Source: Candidatus Heimdallarchaeota archaeon (GTDB lineage: Archaea > Asgardarchaeota > Heimdallarchaeia > Heimdallarchaeales > Heimdallarchaeaceae). From it: DNA of 64,000 nt. The stretch spans positions 1 to 64,000 of the forward strand of contig DAOVER010000011.1 in the NCBI GenBank assembly GCA_030668875.1. The letters run 5' to 3'. Shown here piece after piece: positions 53,984-62,205 of this stretch. Each line of letters opens with the position of its first letter. Position 1 is the stretch's first letter. The notes below the pieces were generated by a model. The model saw only the letters and a program-made list of their open reading frames with translations, was not told the DNA's origin and made no database searches. Both the position numbers and the translations under genes were made by a program.

Positions 53984-55348
53984 TTGCAATCAGATAAAAA
54001 AAAACGAACTTTCAACGTTTTATCATATGTTTCATTAGCAGTTTCAGGTGCTATACTCATTAATTTCTTTAATACGAGAATTTACAATTTTTATACTGAT
54101 GAAGTAAAACTAAATATTTTCTATATTCCGATTGTTATGACCATTTATGCTATATGGAATGCTGTTAATGACCCACTATTTGGTTGGCTATCAGATAAAA
54201 CACGATCTAGATTTGGAAGGAGATTCCCCTATATTTTATTTGGGTTTATACCCCTAACAATAGCTTTTGTAGCTATTTGGTTTATACCAATATCCTTAGT
54301 AGAAAGTCTAAATCAGGTAAAGATCTTTCTCTATATGCTTACAACTCTACTTATCTTTGATACATTATACACAATTGTAATACTTAACTGGCAGACATTA
54401 TATGCGGAGAAATTTAAAACAACAAAAGAGAGAAACTTTGTTGCTGCATTGAGACAACTGATAGCTGTTATTGGTGTAGTAATATCAGTTGTTGTTAGCC
54501 CGTTGATTTTTGAATACAACAATCTTGAATCCTATCGTAAAGCCATTTTAATTATCGCAGGTTTTGTTCTATTAGGTTTTATTTTATCTCTATATGGATG
54601 TAGGGATAAAGAAATAATGAAAACCATTAAACCTCAAAGTGAATCATATTTAACTGAATTGAAGGAAGTTCTGAAAAACAAGAATTATATTGCTTTCCTT
54701 TTTGCTTTTTGTTTTGCAAATATTGCTTATCTGACTCTTCTAGCCATGGTTCCTTATTATAATAAATGGATACTAAATCAACCAGCAAAATTCGAAAGCT
54801 ACATCTATGGAGCTGGAGTTGTAACTACTGCAATTTTCTTCATTGTTTGGGCAAGAGTGTCATTTAAAAAGGGTCCAAAGTTTGTTTTTATTACTAGTGC
54901 TTTACTCTTTTCGTTATTATTAATACCATTGTTCTTCTTTACTAGTGATGTAAGCACTATTGTCCTTATGGGGATAATTGGTGCTCCTTTAGCTGGAATG
55001 ATGCTCATTCCAGAGGTTCTGATAGGAGAAATCATCGATGAAGACTATCATAAATATGGCAAAAACAGAGAAGGTATTTTCTTCGGTTTTTATGGTTTTG
55101 CTGTACGAATTGCAATGATCTTGGAATCTTCAGTGATTTCTTTGATACTTGGATTGACAGATTACAATTCAAATGCATACAAACAAACTGAAACTGCAAT
55201 AATTGGAATTAAACTGCTTATCGTAGTTGTACCAATAATTTGTTTTGTTATTGGTATCATTCTACTGGCAAGTTTCTATGATCTTTCAAAAAAGAAAATC
55301 GTGAGGGAAAGAGCGAAGCAATCAGATATGGATTTAGAAATAGACTGA
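53984..55348 (+). CDS. GPH-type (MFS_2) cation/sugar symporter
   Basis: The sequence has about 12 membrane helices and the family motif DPLFGWLSDKTRSRFGRRFPY near residues 65-85, as in MelB-type glycoside-pentoside-hexuronide cation symporters. A central loop and a second half with SFKKGPKFVF and GMMLIPEVLIGEIIDEDYHK complete the fold. It is presumed to import a sugar or related solute with Na+ or H+. TTG at 53984 is the only good start. It is not obviously linked to the hydrogenase. Confidence 0.85.
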   Translation: MQSDKKKRTFNVLSYVSLAVSGAILINFFNTRIYNFYTDEVKLNIFYIPIVMTIYAIWNAVNDPLFGWLSDKTRSRFGRRFPYILFGFIPLTIAFVAIWFIPISLVESLNQVKIFLYMLTTLLIFDTLYTIVILNWQTLYAEKFKTTKERNFVAALRQLIAVIGVVISVVVSPLIFEYNNLESYRKAILIIAGFVLLGFILSLYGCRDKEIMKTIKPQSESYLTELKEVLKNKNYIAFLFAFCFANIAYLTLLAMVPYYNKWILNQPAKFESYIYGAGVVTTAIFFIVWARVSFKKGPKFVFITSALLFSLLLIPLFFFTSDVSTIVLMGIIGAPLAGMMLIPEVLIGEIIDEDYHKYGKNREGIFFGFYGFAVRIAMILESSVISLILGLTDYNSNAYKQTETAIIGIKLLIVVVPIICFVIGIILLASFYDLSKKKIVRERAKQSDMDLEID

Positions 55349-55373
55349 TTTCAGTTGATTCAATAGTAATCAA

Positions 55374-56099
55374 TTAAACAAAGAAATTAAGAGTCCCATA
55401 ATAATTGAAGATAATGAATAAAGTAAGGAAAGTTACCCAAATGACCAATCTACTTACATCCATCCAAGTAATCTTTATTTTTCTGTAATGAGTTCTTTTT
55501 TGAATACCAAATCCTCTGAAATAAAGTGATTGAGCTAAGAACTCTGATCTATAAATTACAGAAGCAATGAGTATAGCTAATGTTTTTGGTAACCAACGGT
55601 AAAACCCTCCTTGAATTTCGCCTCTTAAACGTAAAGCAGTGAATGTATCTTCTGAATCTTTTGCAATTCGAGGAATTATTACTAGAGCTAATGAAGGTAT
55701 TAGAGCAGCCTTTGAACTAATGTACAGTTTTTCCAACGATCTAGTTAGATCTGATGGATTGGTTGAAGTAAAGAAAAATGAAAAACCTATTGCTCCAATA
55801 AAGAATCTAGATAGTACTCGAAAACATAAAATCCATCCACCAAAAAGAAAGGTTAAACCACCAAGAATTATGATCACAGGTAGGAGTGACCATAGAATGC
55901 TAAGTGATCCCCTGATATTTCTAAAGATTACACTCTCAAAAATAACAAATGTTAGGAGAAGAGCAAGAGACCAATTGATATTAGGTATTAGAAAACCAAA
56001 TTGGAGTAGAATGATTGTTAAGCCAAGTAAAGGATGGATTTGAAATCGGTCGGGCTTAAACAGAAATCCATCATATATTCTTCTCAACATAAAAGACAT
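55374..56099 (-). CDS. ecfT: ECF transporter T component (EcfT/CbiQ)
   Basis: The membrane protein has about five spans and the coupling helices with a large-basic pattern: ALRLRGEIQGGFYRWLPK and ARSLYFRGFGIQK-like region (SEFLAQSLYFRGFG), close to the A-R-G motifs that dock onto the EcfA ATPases. It links the S component to ATP hydrolysis. The gene abuts the fused EcfA gene. The length of 241 residues is normal. Confidence 0.85.
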   Translation of the reverse strand: MSFMLRRIYDGFLFKPDRFQIHPLLGLTIILLQFGFLIPNINWSLALLLTFVIFESVIFRNIRGSLSILWSLLPVIIILGGLTFLFGGWILCFRVLSRFFIGAIGFSFFFTSTNPSDLTRSLEKLYISSKAALIPSLALVIIPRIAKDSEDTFTALRLRGEIQGGFYRWLPKTLAILIASVIYRSEFLAQSLYFRGFGIQKRTHYRKIKITWMDVSRLVIWVTFLTLFIIFNYYGTLNFFV

Positions 56100-57740
56100 C
56101 TATCTAACACCCCCTAAAAATTCATTTACTTCATTCGAATTTACGAAATGTGGTAATTTCATTTGGAATTGTTCTTCCATCTTTTGTATGAAACGAACAA
56201 TTTGATTTGGAATTAAGTCAGTCTTATTTTCTATTTTATATAGAACTTCTCTTGGTTCACCATCTAGACATATTTTACCATCTTGAATGACAATTAATCT
56301 GTCAAGATCAACAAAAATCCTAGGGTCATTGGAAGCTATAATGACTGTCTTATTTCTAGATGTTGCTCTGTTAATGAGATTAGAAAGAACCTTTCTTCCC
56401 CGTTTATCTAAACCTATGGTTGGTTCATCTATTAGGATTATATCATCAGAGAATTGGAAAGCGTTTATAATAGCAAACAACCTTCTTTCTCCTTCACTTA
56501 AATGATACAGTTTCTTATTCATAAGGTGAGTTAATGCTGTTTCCTTATACAATGAGTGAATTGTTCTAGGTTCTTTGATAACCCGAGATAAATCAAGGAA
56601 AGGCGTTGGACCAATCAAAAACAGTTTGGCATTTTCAGGAACTAAAATCACGTGATTTTTACTTTTCCTTATGCTTTTAACTCTTGAATTATTAAGATAA
56701 ATCTCACCACTTGCAGTTTTATTAATTCCTGAAATGACTTTTAGAAGAGTAGATTTTCCACTACCATTAATACCCATTAATCCAATAGACTGACCTGCAT
56801 AAAGAGATAAATCTATATCTTTCAGAACCATATCAGTTTTGGAATTATATCGAAAACTAATGTTGTTTAGTTTAACTGAAACATCATTTTCATCATCTAC
56901 AATCTTCAGGTCGTTAAGTTTGTATTGCCTATCAGGTAAGTTTGTAAAAAAAGTTCCGCATTTATCAACTGCTTCATTAACTGTTAGTATTTGTTCTTTT
57001 GATGAACATTCGAGCGTATATATTTCTGGAGGATCAATGTTCTTCAATAAATCTACTGTTTTTTTTGGTAGTCCATCTGAAATTATTTTACCTTCATCTA
57101 ATATGATAAGCCTATCAGCTTTTTGTAATATGTAATCTAATCGGTGTTCAAAAGCTATAACTAAGTGACCTTTGTCTGCAATATCTCTTAATAGCTCAGT
57201 TAACATAACTTCAGAGTTTGAATCAATTCTTGCGATAGGTTCATCGAGTATTATCAGGGGGGCTTCTGTTATAATTGCAACAGCCAAAGCCACTCTTTGT
57301 AATTCTCCAGAACTTAATTCAGTGATCAATCGTTTTTTCAGGTGTTTTATCTTTAATAAATCAAGAATATAATCAAGCTTCATTTTAATTTCATTTGCTT
57401 CAATTGCAAGATTTTCCAAAACAAATGCAATCTCCTCTTCAACCAATAACGATGTTGTGAAATCACTAGGATACTGAGGTACATATCCTAACAGTTTAAT
57501 CAGTTTTTTTCTTTCCAAACCAAATATGGATTCATTGTTGTATTCAATTACACCTTCTATATCTGCTTTGATGAAATTAGGTATTAAACTCATCAAAACT
57601 TTTGCTAGAGTGCTTTTTCCACTCCCACTCGGTCCGGCAATTACAATGAACTCACCAGCTTTTGCTTTAATATTTACAGAATTAAGAGCCTGTCTTTTCT
57701 CTGTTTCATATTTAACTGATAAATCCCTTATATGGAGCAT
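56100..57740 (-). CDS. Fused ECF-type ABC ATPase (EcfA1-A2)
   Basis: Two ABC ATPase domains lie in one chain: the first has AGPSGSGKSTLAKVL and ELSSGELQRVALAVAI with Walker B LIILDEP, the second GINGSGKSTLLKVI and HLSEGERRLFAIINAF with ILIDEPTIGLDK. They form the pair that powers the ECF importer with EcfT and the S component. The first signature reads SSGEL, the second SEGER, so both are slightly off LSGGQ; the second lacks the standard Gly-Gly pair. The gene overlaps neither neighbour but runs with ecfT. Confidence 0.9.
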   Translation of the reverse strand: MLHIRDLSVKYETEKRQALNSVNIKAKAGEFIVIAGPSGSGKSTLAKVLMSLIPNFIKADIEGVIEYNNESIFGLERKKLIKLLGYVPQYPSDFTTSLLVEEEIAFVLENLAIEANEIKMKLDYILDLLKIKHLKKRLITELSSGELQRVALAVAIITEAPLIILDEPIARIDSNSEVMLTELLRDIADKGHLVIAFEHRLDYILQKADRLIILDEGKIISDGLPKKTVDLLKNIDPPEIYTLECSSKEQILTVNEAVDKCGTFFTNLPDRQYKLNDLKIVDDENDVSVKLNNISFRYNSKTDMVLKDIDLSLYAGQSIGLMGINGSGKSTLLKVISGINKTASGEIYLNNSRVKSIRKSKNHVILVPENAKLFLIGPTPFLDLSRVIKEPRTIHSLYKETALTHLMNKKLYHLSEGERRLFAIINAFQFSDDIILIDEPTIGLDKRGRKVLSNLINRATSRNKTVIIASNDPRIFVDLDRLIVIQDGKICLDGEPREVLYKIENKTDLIPNQIVRFIQKMEEQFQMKLPHFVNSNEVNEFLGGVR

Positions 57741-57772
57741 TTTAATCCTCAGTAATTAGTAAATTTTGAAAT

Positions 57773-58621
57773 TTAACATAATATTTCTTTTTGTTCTTTT
57801 TCCTCTGTAGTAATTTCATCATTAATAATATCTGAGTGAATTACACCTAATTCTCGTAAATAAGATACTATAGGAATTGCAATTGCAGCACCAAATATGA
57901 CTTGTGCAATATTGAAAGGAATTTCAAGAGCAACTAAAGTAGCATCATAACTGAGAATATAAATTTCATATAGATAGTAGCCAATTACAATAATAATTCC
58001 ACCTATACTGCATGAAAGAGCCATTTCCCCTTTTTCTTTGAGCAGGATAAGTACAAGTATAATTAGAGCACTGAGAATAACAGAAATGATCAAAAATACA
58101 TATCCTGGAATGTCAACTGAAAATTCTCCAGCTCCGTAAAATGAAAGACCAACATTAAAAGTTTGATTAGTTAGAAATGCAGAAAAACCAATTAGGAATG
58201 AGCATATGATTCCTATAAACACGTATTTTAGCCAACCATACACTCTTCTGCTATAATGGAATAAAAGCCCGACAACAAAACCTTCAGCTGCCTTCAATAT
58301 TGCTGTTGCTGGTGCAAAATGACCAAAACCTAAAGCTAAATCTGCCATTGATGCACCTAATCCACCTGCAATTGCTCCAGTTATTGGACCACCAATTAAA
58401 GCTGCTAAGTAAACGAAAGCCTCTCCTATGTTAAAGAAACCATTTGAAGCTGGAATATAAATGAAGAATATTGATGTTGATAGAAACACTAAAGCTGTAA
58501 AAGATACAATTAACGCAATCCCACGTATAGAAGAGACTTCTTTTAGAATTTTATTTTTCAATAAATTTTCTTGATCTGATAGATTTGTTTCTCGACTTAA
58601 GTTATCTTTATCTGTACTCAT
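57773..58621 (-). CDS. ECF transporter S component
   Basis: The integral membrane protein of 282 residues has a long polar N-terminus (about 35 residues), then six or more spans with the ECF-S-like region FNIGEAFVYLAALIGGPITGAIAGGLG and ASMADLALGFGHFAPATAILKAAEGF. It supplies substrate specificity to the adjacent EcfA/EcfT. The vitamin, metal or other ligand cannot be told: no riboswitch is evident upstream. GGTGAGAAT just before the ATG is a clear ribosome site. Two S-component copies or a second ECF set are not seen. Confidence 0.8.
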   Translation of the reverse strand: MSTDKDNLSRETNLSDQENLLKNKILKEVSSIRGIALIVSFTALVFLSTSIFFIYIPASNGFFNIGEAFVYLAALIGGPITGAIAGGLGASMADLALGFGHFAPATAILKAAEGFVVGLLFHYSRRVYGWLKYVFIGIICSFLIGFSAFLTNQTFNVGLSFYGAGEFSVDIPGYVFLIISVILSALIILVLILLKEKGEMALSCSIGGIIIVIGYYLYEIYILSYDATLVALEIPFNIAQVIFGAAIAIPIVSYLRELGVIHSDIINDEITTEEKEQKEILC

Positions 58622-58824
58622 ATTCTCACCAACAAAAAGATATTCAAGTTACAACTTGTATAGTAATATAAAATCTTTTAGGTGGATATCTGAAGCAAGG
58701 AAGGAAGATGAGTAACCATTTATTTTTCAATTGAAGTTTCATCTTTTCAAAATATATCAATCCTACTTTAATTTTTTAAAGGATAACCTATTCATATATC
58801 TGAAAAAAAAGGAAATTGATTATT

Positions 58825-59184
58825 ATGAAAAATAAGAAATTACTAACTGGCATAAGTTTTCTAGCTCTACTAGTTTTAGCTACACAGCTTTCAATGATTG
58901 GATATGCTGATGAGACAGTAATTGTAAGAGATTTCGACAGAGATCGAGACCAATATCAAGATGGTACATGTGAAGATCCAAATGAAAATAATTACAATAG
59001 TACAATTGTTCCCCCCGAAACAAATAACGGAAATGATACATGTATCCCCCCTGGAGATGGAGATCAGATAAGAGAAAGAGATCGTATTAGAGATCAAATT
59101 CAAGATGGAACATGTAATTGTACTTGTATTTGTGAACAAGATGGAATTCAAGAACAACTTCAATTACAAGATGGAAATTGCTAA
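58825..59184 (+). CDS. Small secreted Cys-rich protein with DRDRDQ and QDGTC repeats
   Basis: A signal peptide (KKLLTGISFLALLVLATQLSM) is followed by about 95 residues of Arg/Asp repeats and cysteines: RDFDRDRDQYQDGTCED, RERDRIRDQIQDGTCNC and a final QLQDGNC. The cysteines may be paired outside the cell. The start ATG 58825 is favoured over the TTG of the track. No homologue is recognised. The gene lies alone beside a minus-strand ECF operon, with a poly-T terminator after it. Confidence 0.55.
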   Translation: MKNKKLLTGISFLALLVLATQLSMIGYADETVIVRDFDRDRDQYQDGTCEDPNENNYNSTIVPPETNNGNDTCIPPGDGDQIRERDRIRDQIQDGTCNCTCICEQDGIQEQLQLQDGNC

Positions 59185-59205
59185 CTGTAGACAAATAATC
59201 CAACT

Positions 59206-59226
59206 ATTTTTTTTCTTTTTTAATTT
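59206..59226 (+). terminator. Poly-T terminator
   Basis: A run of eight T followed by CTTTTTT lies between the small secreted protein gene and the convergent threonine-synthase-like gene. Confidence 0.5.
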
Positions 59227-59232
59227 TAGAAA

Positions 59233-60576
59233 TCAGAGATAATCTATCAAGTTTCTCATGTTATCCAAAGTTTCCAGGCCTTTTGTTGTCAGTTCATAGT
59301 GTTTTCTTGTAACTTCCATCTCACTAGGTACAATCATTCCTTTTTCTTCTAATTCTGTTAAATGCTGATAAATTGATTGAAGAGATTGATTTTTACCTAA
59401 AGAAATCCAAATTGAATAACCATAATCAGCTTTCTTTCCAGCAATGAGATTGAGGATTTCAAACTTTGTAGTAGAGCTTTCTGATAATCCCCAAACAACT
59501 TTCTTCTTTCCTCTTAATCTAGCTGCGTAAACGTTAAGTGTACTTAATCCAGAACCAGACAGGATAGCAACACTAGATTTTGAATCTATTATTCCTTCTT
59601 GAATGAGATTTTTAGCAGCAACTAATACTGATGCTGAGGCTGGTTCAATAAACAGTCCTTCATTTTTAGCTAAAATTAAAGCTTCATCTAACATAGACTC
59701 GGCGTCGATTTCTATTTCATTCCCATTTGTTTTTTGAATTATCTTTTTCACTTCTTCCAGAAGAAATACCTTTGTAATCTCTAATGATTCTGCTAAATGA
59801 GCTACTTTTGTTTTTTCTAATGAAACAGCATAAATCTTTGGATATTCTTCAATCCATCCTGAGGCAATAGCATCTTCTAAACCTCGAAAAATGGAATAGA
59901 TTAAAGATCCTGACCCTCTTGGCACTATTATGCTGTCTATAGTGTCTTTCTGTAAAACTATTTCTAGACCAATTGTTTTCTGACCTTCAATAGTTAGAAG
60001 ATTATTATCTGGAGATGCGTGATATACTTTGTTATCTTGTGCTAGTGTGGAAGAATATTCAATTGCTTCGTCAACTGATTCACCTTTTTCAATAATCTGA
60101 CTGCCATATATTTTGATTTGTTCAATTTTGGAAAGTTCAAGATTTTGTGGGATAACACTTATAGAATCGATTTTAGCTTTTGCAGCATAAGCTGCTAAAC
60201 TAATACTAAAAGCCCCAGTACTTGCACCAACAATAGTTTGTGATTTGTTTTGATATGCATCTGAAACTAATAAAGAACTTGCTCTATCTCGAAAAGAACC
60301 AGTAGGATTCCTGAAATCGAGTTTCAAGCTTAAATCTTGATAATCAGCTATGTTCTTGACAGGCAATAGTGGAGTATTGCCCTCAAAAAGTGAAATTGGT
60401 TTGGAAAAATCAGGAAGAAAAGAATGTAAAGACCACATTGAGGATAGTTTGACATCACTAAATGATGGTCCACTAATTGGAGGAATGGCAACTAACCCTT
60501 TGCAGTTTGAACACCTTAGTTGTGGACCTTTGAAAGTTTTTCTACAATCATTACAAGTCGGTTGATTCTTCCACAT
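59233..60576 (-). CDS. Threonine-synthase-like protein lacking PLP lysine, with zinc ribbon and winged helix
   Basis: The N-terminus has a zinc ribbon CNDCRKTFKGPQLRCSNC as in archaeal threonine synthases. The PLP site FRNPTGSFRDRAS has Arg96 where the family has Lys (SFKDRG), and the codon CGA is clear. The phosphate loop PRGSGSL is intact. The last 70 residues form a winged helix (GYSIWISLGKNQSLQSIYQHLTELE...). Without the lysine the fold should not carry out PLP chemistry, so it may sense a ligand and bind DNA, though the change may be an error. The ATG at 60576 is preferred over the TTG at 60585. Confidence 0.7.
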   Translation of the reverse strand: MWKNQPTCNDCRKTFKGPQLRCSNCKGLVAIPPISGPSFSDVKLSSMWSLHSFLPDFSKPISLFEGNTPLLPVKNIADYQDLSLKLDFRNPTGSFRDRASSLLVSDAYQNKSQTIVGASTGAFSISLAAYAAKAKIDSISVIPQNLELSKIEQIKIYGSQIIEKGESVDEAIEYSSTLAQDNKVYHASPDNNLLTIEGQKTIGLEIVLQKDTIDSIIVPRGSGSLIYSIFRGLEDAIASGWIEEYPKIYAVSLEKTKVAHLAESLEITKVFLLEEVKKIIQKTNGNEIEIDAESMLDEALILAKNEGLFIEPASASVLVAAKNLIQEGIIDSKSSVAILSGSGLSTLNVYAARLRGKKKVVWGLSESSTTKFEILNLIAGKKADYGYSIWISLGKNQSLQSIYQHLTELEEKGMIVPSEMEVTRKHYELTTKGLETLDNMRNLIDYL

Positions 60577-60615
60577 TATTACCAACGATTAGCACGATAA
60601 AATATAATGTTATTG

Positions 60616-60813
60616 CTATACAGACAGTGCCATAGGTTCCTCATTTTTATCAATTTCAATATCGCAAGAACATAATTCATCCATAACTTCTTCAATTTGG
60701 AAGGAAAGAGGATCCTTGAATTCAAGAAAGTAATTCATATTCTGTTTTGATAAGAAATCAACCAGCTTAACCAACAATTGCTTTTCTTTTGGAGATTGAA
60801 CAACTATCCGCAT
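60616..60813 (-). CDS. Small hypothetical protein
   Basis: The 65-residue product begins MRIVVQSPKEKQLLVKLVDF, a beta-alpha-like start, and has an acidic C-terminal region. It lies 39 bases upstream of the threonine-synthase-like gene on the same strand. The short length leaves the gene uncertain, and no family is recognised. A small partner or antitoxin-like role cannot be told. Confidence 0.4.
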   Translation of the reverse strand: MRIVVQSPKEKQLLVKLVDFLSKQNMNYFLEFKDPLSFQIEEVMDELCSCDIEIDKNEEPMALSV

Positions 60814-60886
60814 GAAATAACAGTTTCATGAATATACAAAAAGATTACCGAAGAGCATATTGCCATTTACTTCACACTTATTAACC

Positions 60887-61354
60887 ATGAAGAAGAAACA
60901 ATCATCGATGATTCAAGCTATTTACATTATCTCAAGAAATGGTGTTCCTATTCACTTCAAGGAACTTCTGGAAGAAGAAGATAATGTAACTAAAGCTACA
61001 CTATTTACAGGAATTATATCAGCAATTCAAACTGTTTTAAGAGAGATTGATGCAGGTGATGCGAATTACTTCACAACAGCAACTCATGAAATCTTTCTTG
61101 AAGTAACAAATGATTTTGCAGTTGCTCTTGTCACAGAAGTTGATGAAGACTCTGATAAACAGTCAATGAATACTTTGATGTCAGAAATTATAACAGAAAT
61201 AACTTTTCAATTTGAAGAAATACCCGAGATTGGTTTCTTAATTCAGGAAGATCAAAGTAAAATTGAGGGAATTGTTGATAGAAATTTAGCTAAATGGGAG
61301 AGCAGAAAAGAAGAGGGAAGTGCAACAAAGAAATTAAAAGATGCCTTATGGTGA
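60887..61354 (+). CDS. Longin-like domain protein
   Basis: The 155-residue protein begins MKKKQSSMIQAIYIISRNGVPIHFKEL and continues with ATLFTGIISAIQTVLREIDAG and EIFLEVTNDFAVALVTEV, the beta-helix order of a longin/roadblock-like fold. This pattern is common among Asgard proteins that bind small GTPases. A helical C-terminal tail follows. The start ATG 60887 matches the fold; the TTG at 60860 does not. The downstream membrane gene follows without a gap, so the two should be coupled. The protein may recruit GTPases to a membrane partner. Confidence 0.65.
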   Translation: MKKKQSSMIQAIYIISRNGVPIHFKELLEEEDNVTKATLFTGIISAIQTVLREIDAGDANYFTTATHEIFLEVTNDFAVALVTEVDEDSDKQSMNTLMSEIITEITFQFEEIPEIGFLIQEDQSKIEGIVDRNLAKWESRKEEGSATKKLKDALW

Positions 61355-61358
61355 TAAT

Positions 61359-62078
61359 ATGTTTGAACAGAATGGAATTCCAGTTTTAGCCTTGATAATT
61401 GAACCACTAGTTGCAGTAGGTATGCTAATACTAGCAGTAAGTGGTTTTATGAAATATAGAGAGAAAAAGAGACAACCAACATTATTCCTCACTCTTAGCT
61501 TTGTTTTCTACGCATTAGCAATTGCAAGTAGTGGAATAGGAAAATGGTTACAGTTCTTTGTAAATGTACCTTCAGAGGATATATTCTTCGCAGATGGAAC
61601 TATTCTAATAGCATATTGTTTGACTGCAATAGCAACAGTTTTTCTTATGATATTTGTGGATTTAGTATTCTTAGAAGTAGGACCCTGGTTTGTTGCTTTA
61701 GTTGGCATAATAAATGGTATCACAGTAGGAATGATGATCACTAAATTAAACTTCTCAAGTGAAGCTTATGATGAAGCACTAAATATTGTTATATTTCATG
61801 CACTAGTCACACTAGCTTTGGTTTTACTTCTAGCTATTTTATCTTTTAGAGAAGCTCAACAGAATAAAGAGAGATTACCTAAAATGGGCTTTACATTCAT
61901 AGGACTCTATGGTTTATTCGTGAGCATGGTATTTGTGCTATTTGCAGTGGATATTGCCTTAGGAGGCGGATATTCAGCGTTTTATTATCTTGCATGGGTA
62001 TCAGCAGGTTTAGGTTCACTATTTGGATACGTTGGATATATTATGCCCGATTGGTTTAAAAAACTTCTAAAGATTTAA
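61359..62078 (+). CDS. Multi-span membrane protein coupled to longin-like gene
   Basis: The 239-residue protein has about seven hydrophobic helices (LALIIEPLVAVGMLILAVSG, FLTLSFVFYALAIASS, LIAYCLTAIATVFLMIFVDLVFL and others) and a short cytosolic end (KKLLKI). The family is not recognised. TGGTGAT four bases upstream of the ATG at 61359 overlaps the previous stop codon, so translation is coupled to the longin-like protein. The pair may form a membrane-anchored complex. No heme, retinal or metal motif is evident. Confidence 0.6.
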   Translation: MFEQNGIPVLALIIEPLVAVGMLILAVSGFMKYREKKRQPTLFLTLSFVFYALAIASSGIGKWLQFFVNVPSEDIFFADGTILIAYCLTAIATVFLMIFVDLVFLEVGPWFVALVGIINGITVGMMITKLNFSSEAYDEALNIVIFHALVTLALVLLLAILSFREAQQNKERLPKMGFTFIGLYGLFVSMVFVLFAVDIALGGGYSAFYYLAWVSAGLGSLFGYVGYIMPDWFKKLLKI

Positions 62079-62156
62079 GGGTAATTCCATTTATCCTTTT
62101 CTTATTTTACTTAACCTTCAAAATCTCATTTTTGAAAGGTTGTACGAGAAAATTAT

Positions 62157-62165
62157 TTATATAAG
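62157..62165 (+). promoter_or_regulatory. TATA-like box for acyl-CoA synthetase
   Basis: TTTATATAA lies about 45 bases before ATG 62206, leaving a short leader. Confidence 0.4.
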
Positions 62166-62205
62166 CTCTAATTTTGAATAAGAATAACAGTAAGTAGGGT
62201 TATAC

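Noticed and set aside
55639-56043. 134-residue plus-strand ORF
   Set aside because: It lies opposite the EcfT gene, whose membrane motifs are clear; the plus-strand frame is a shadow.
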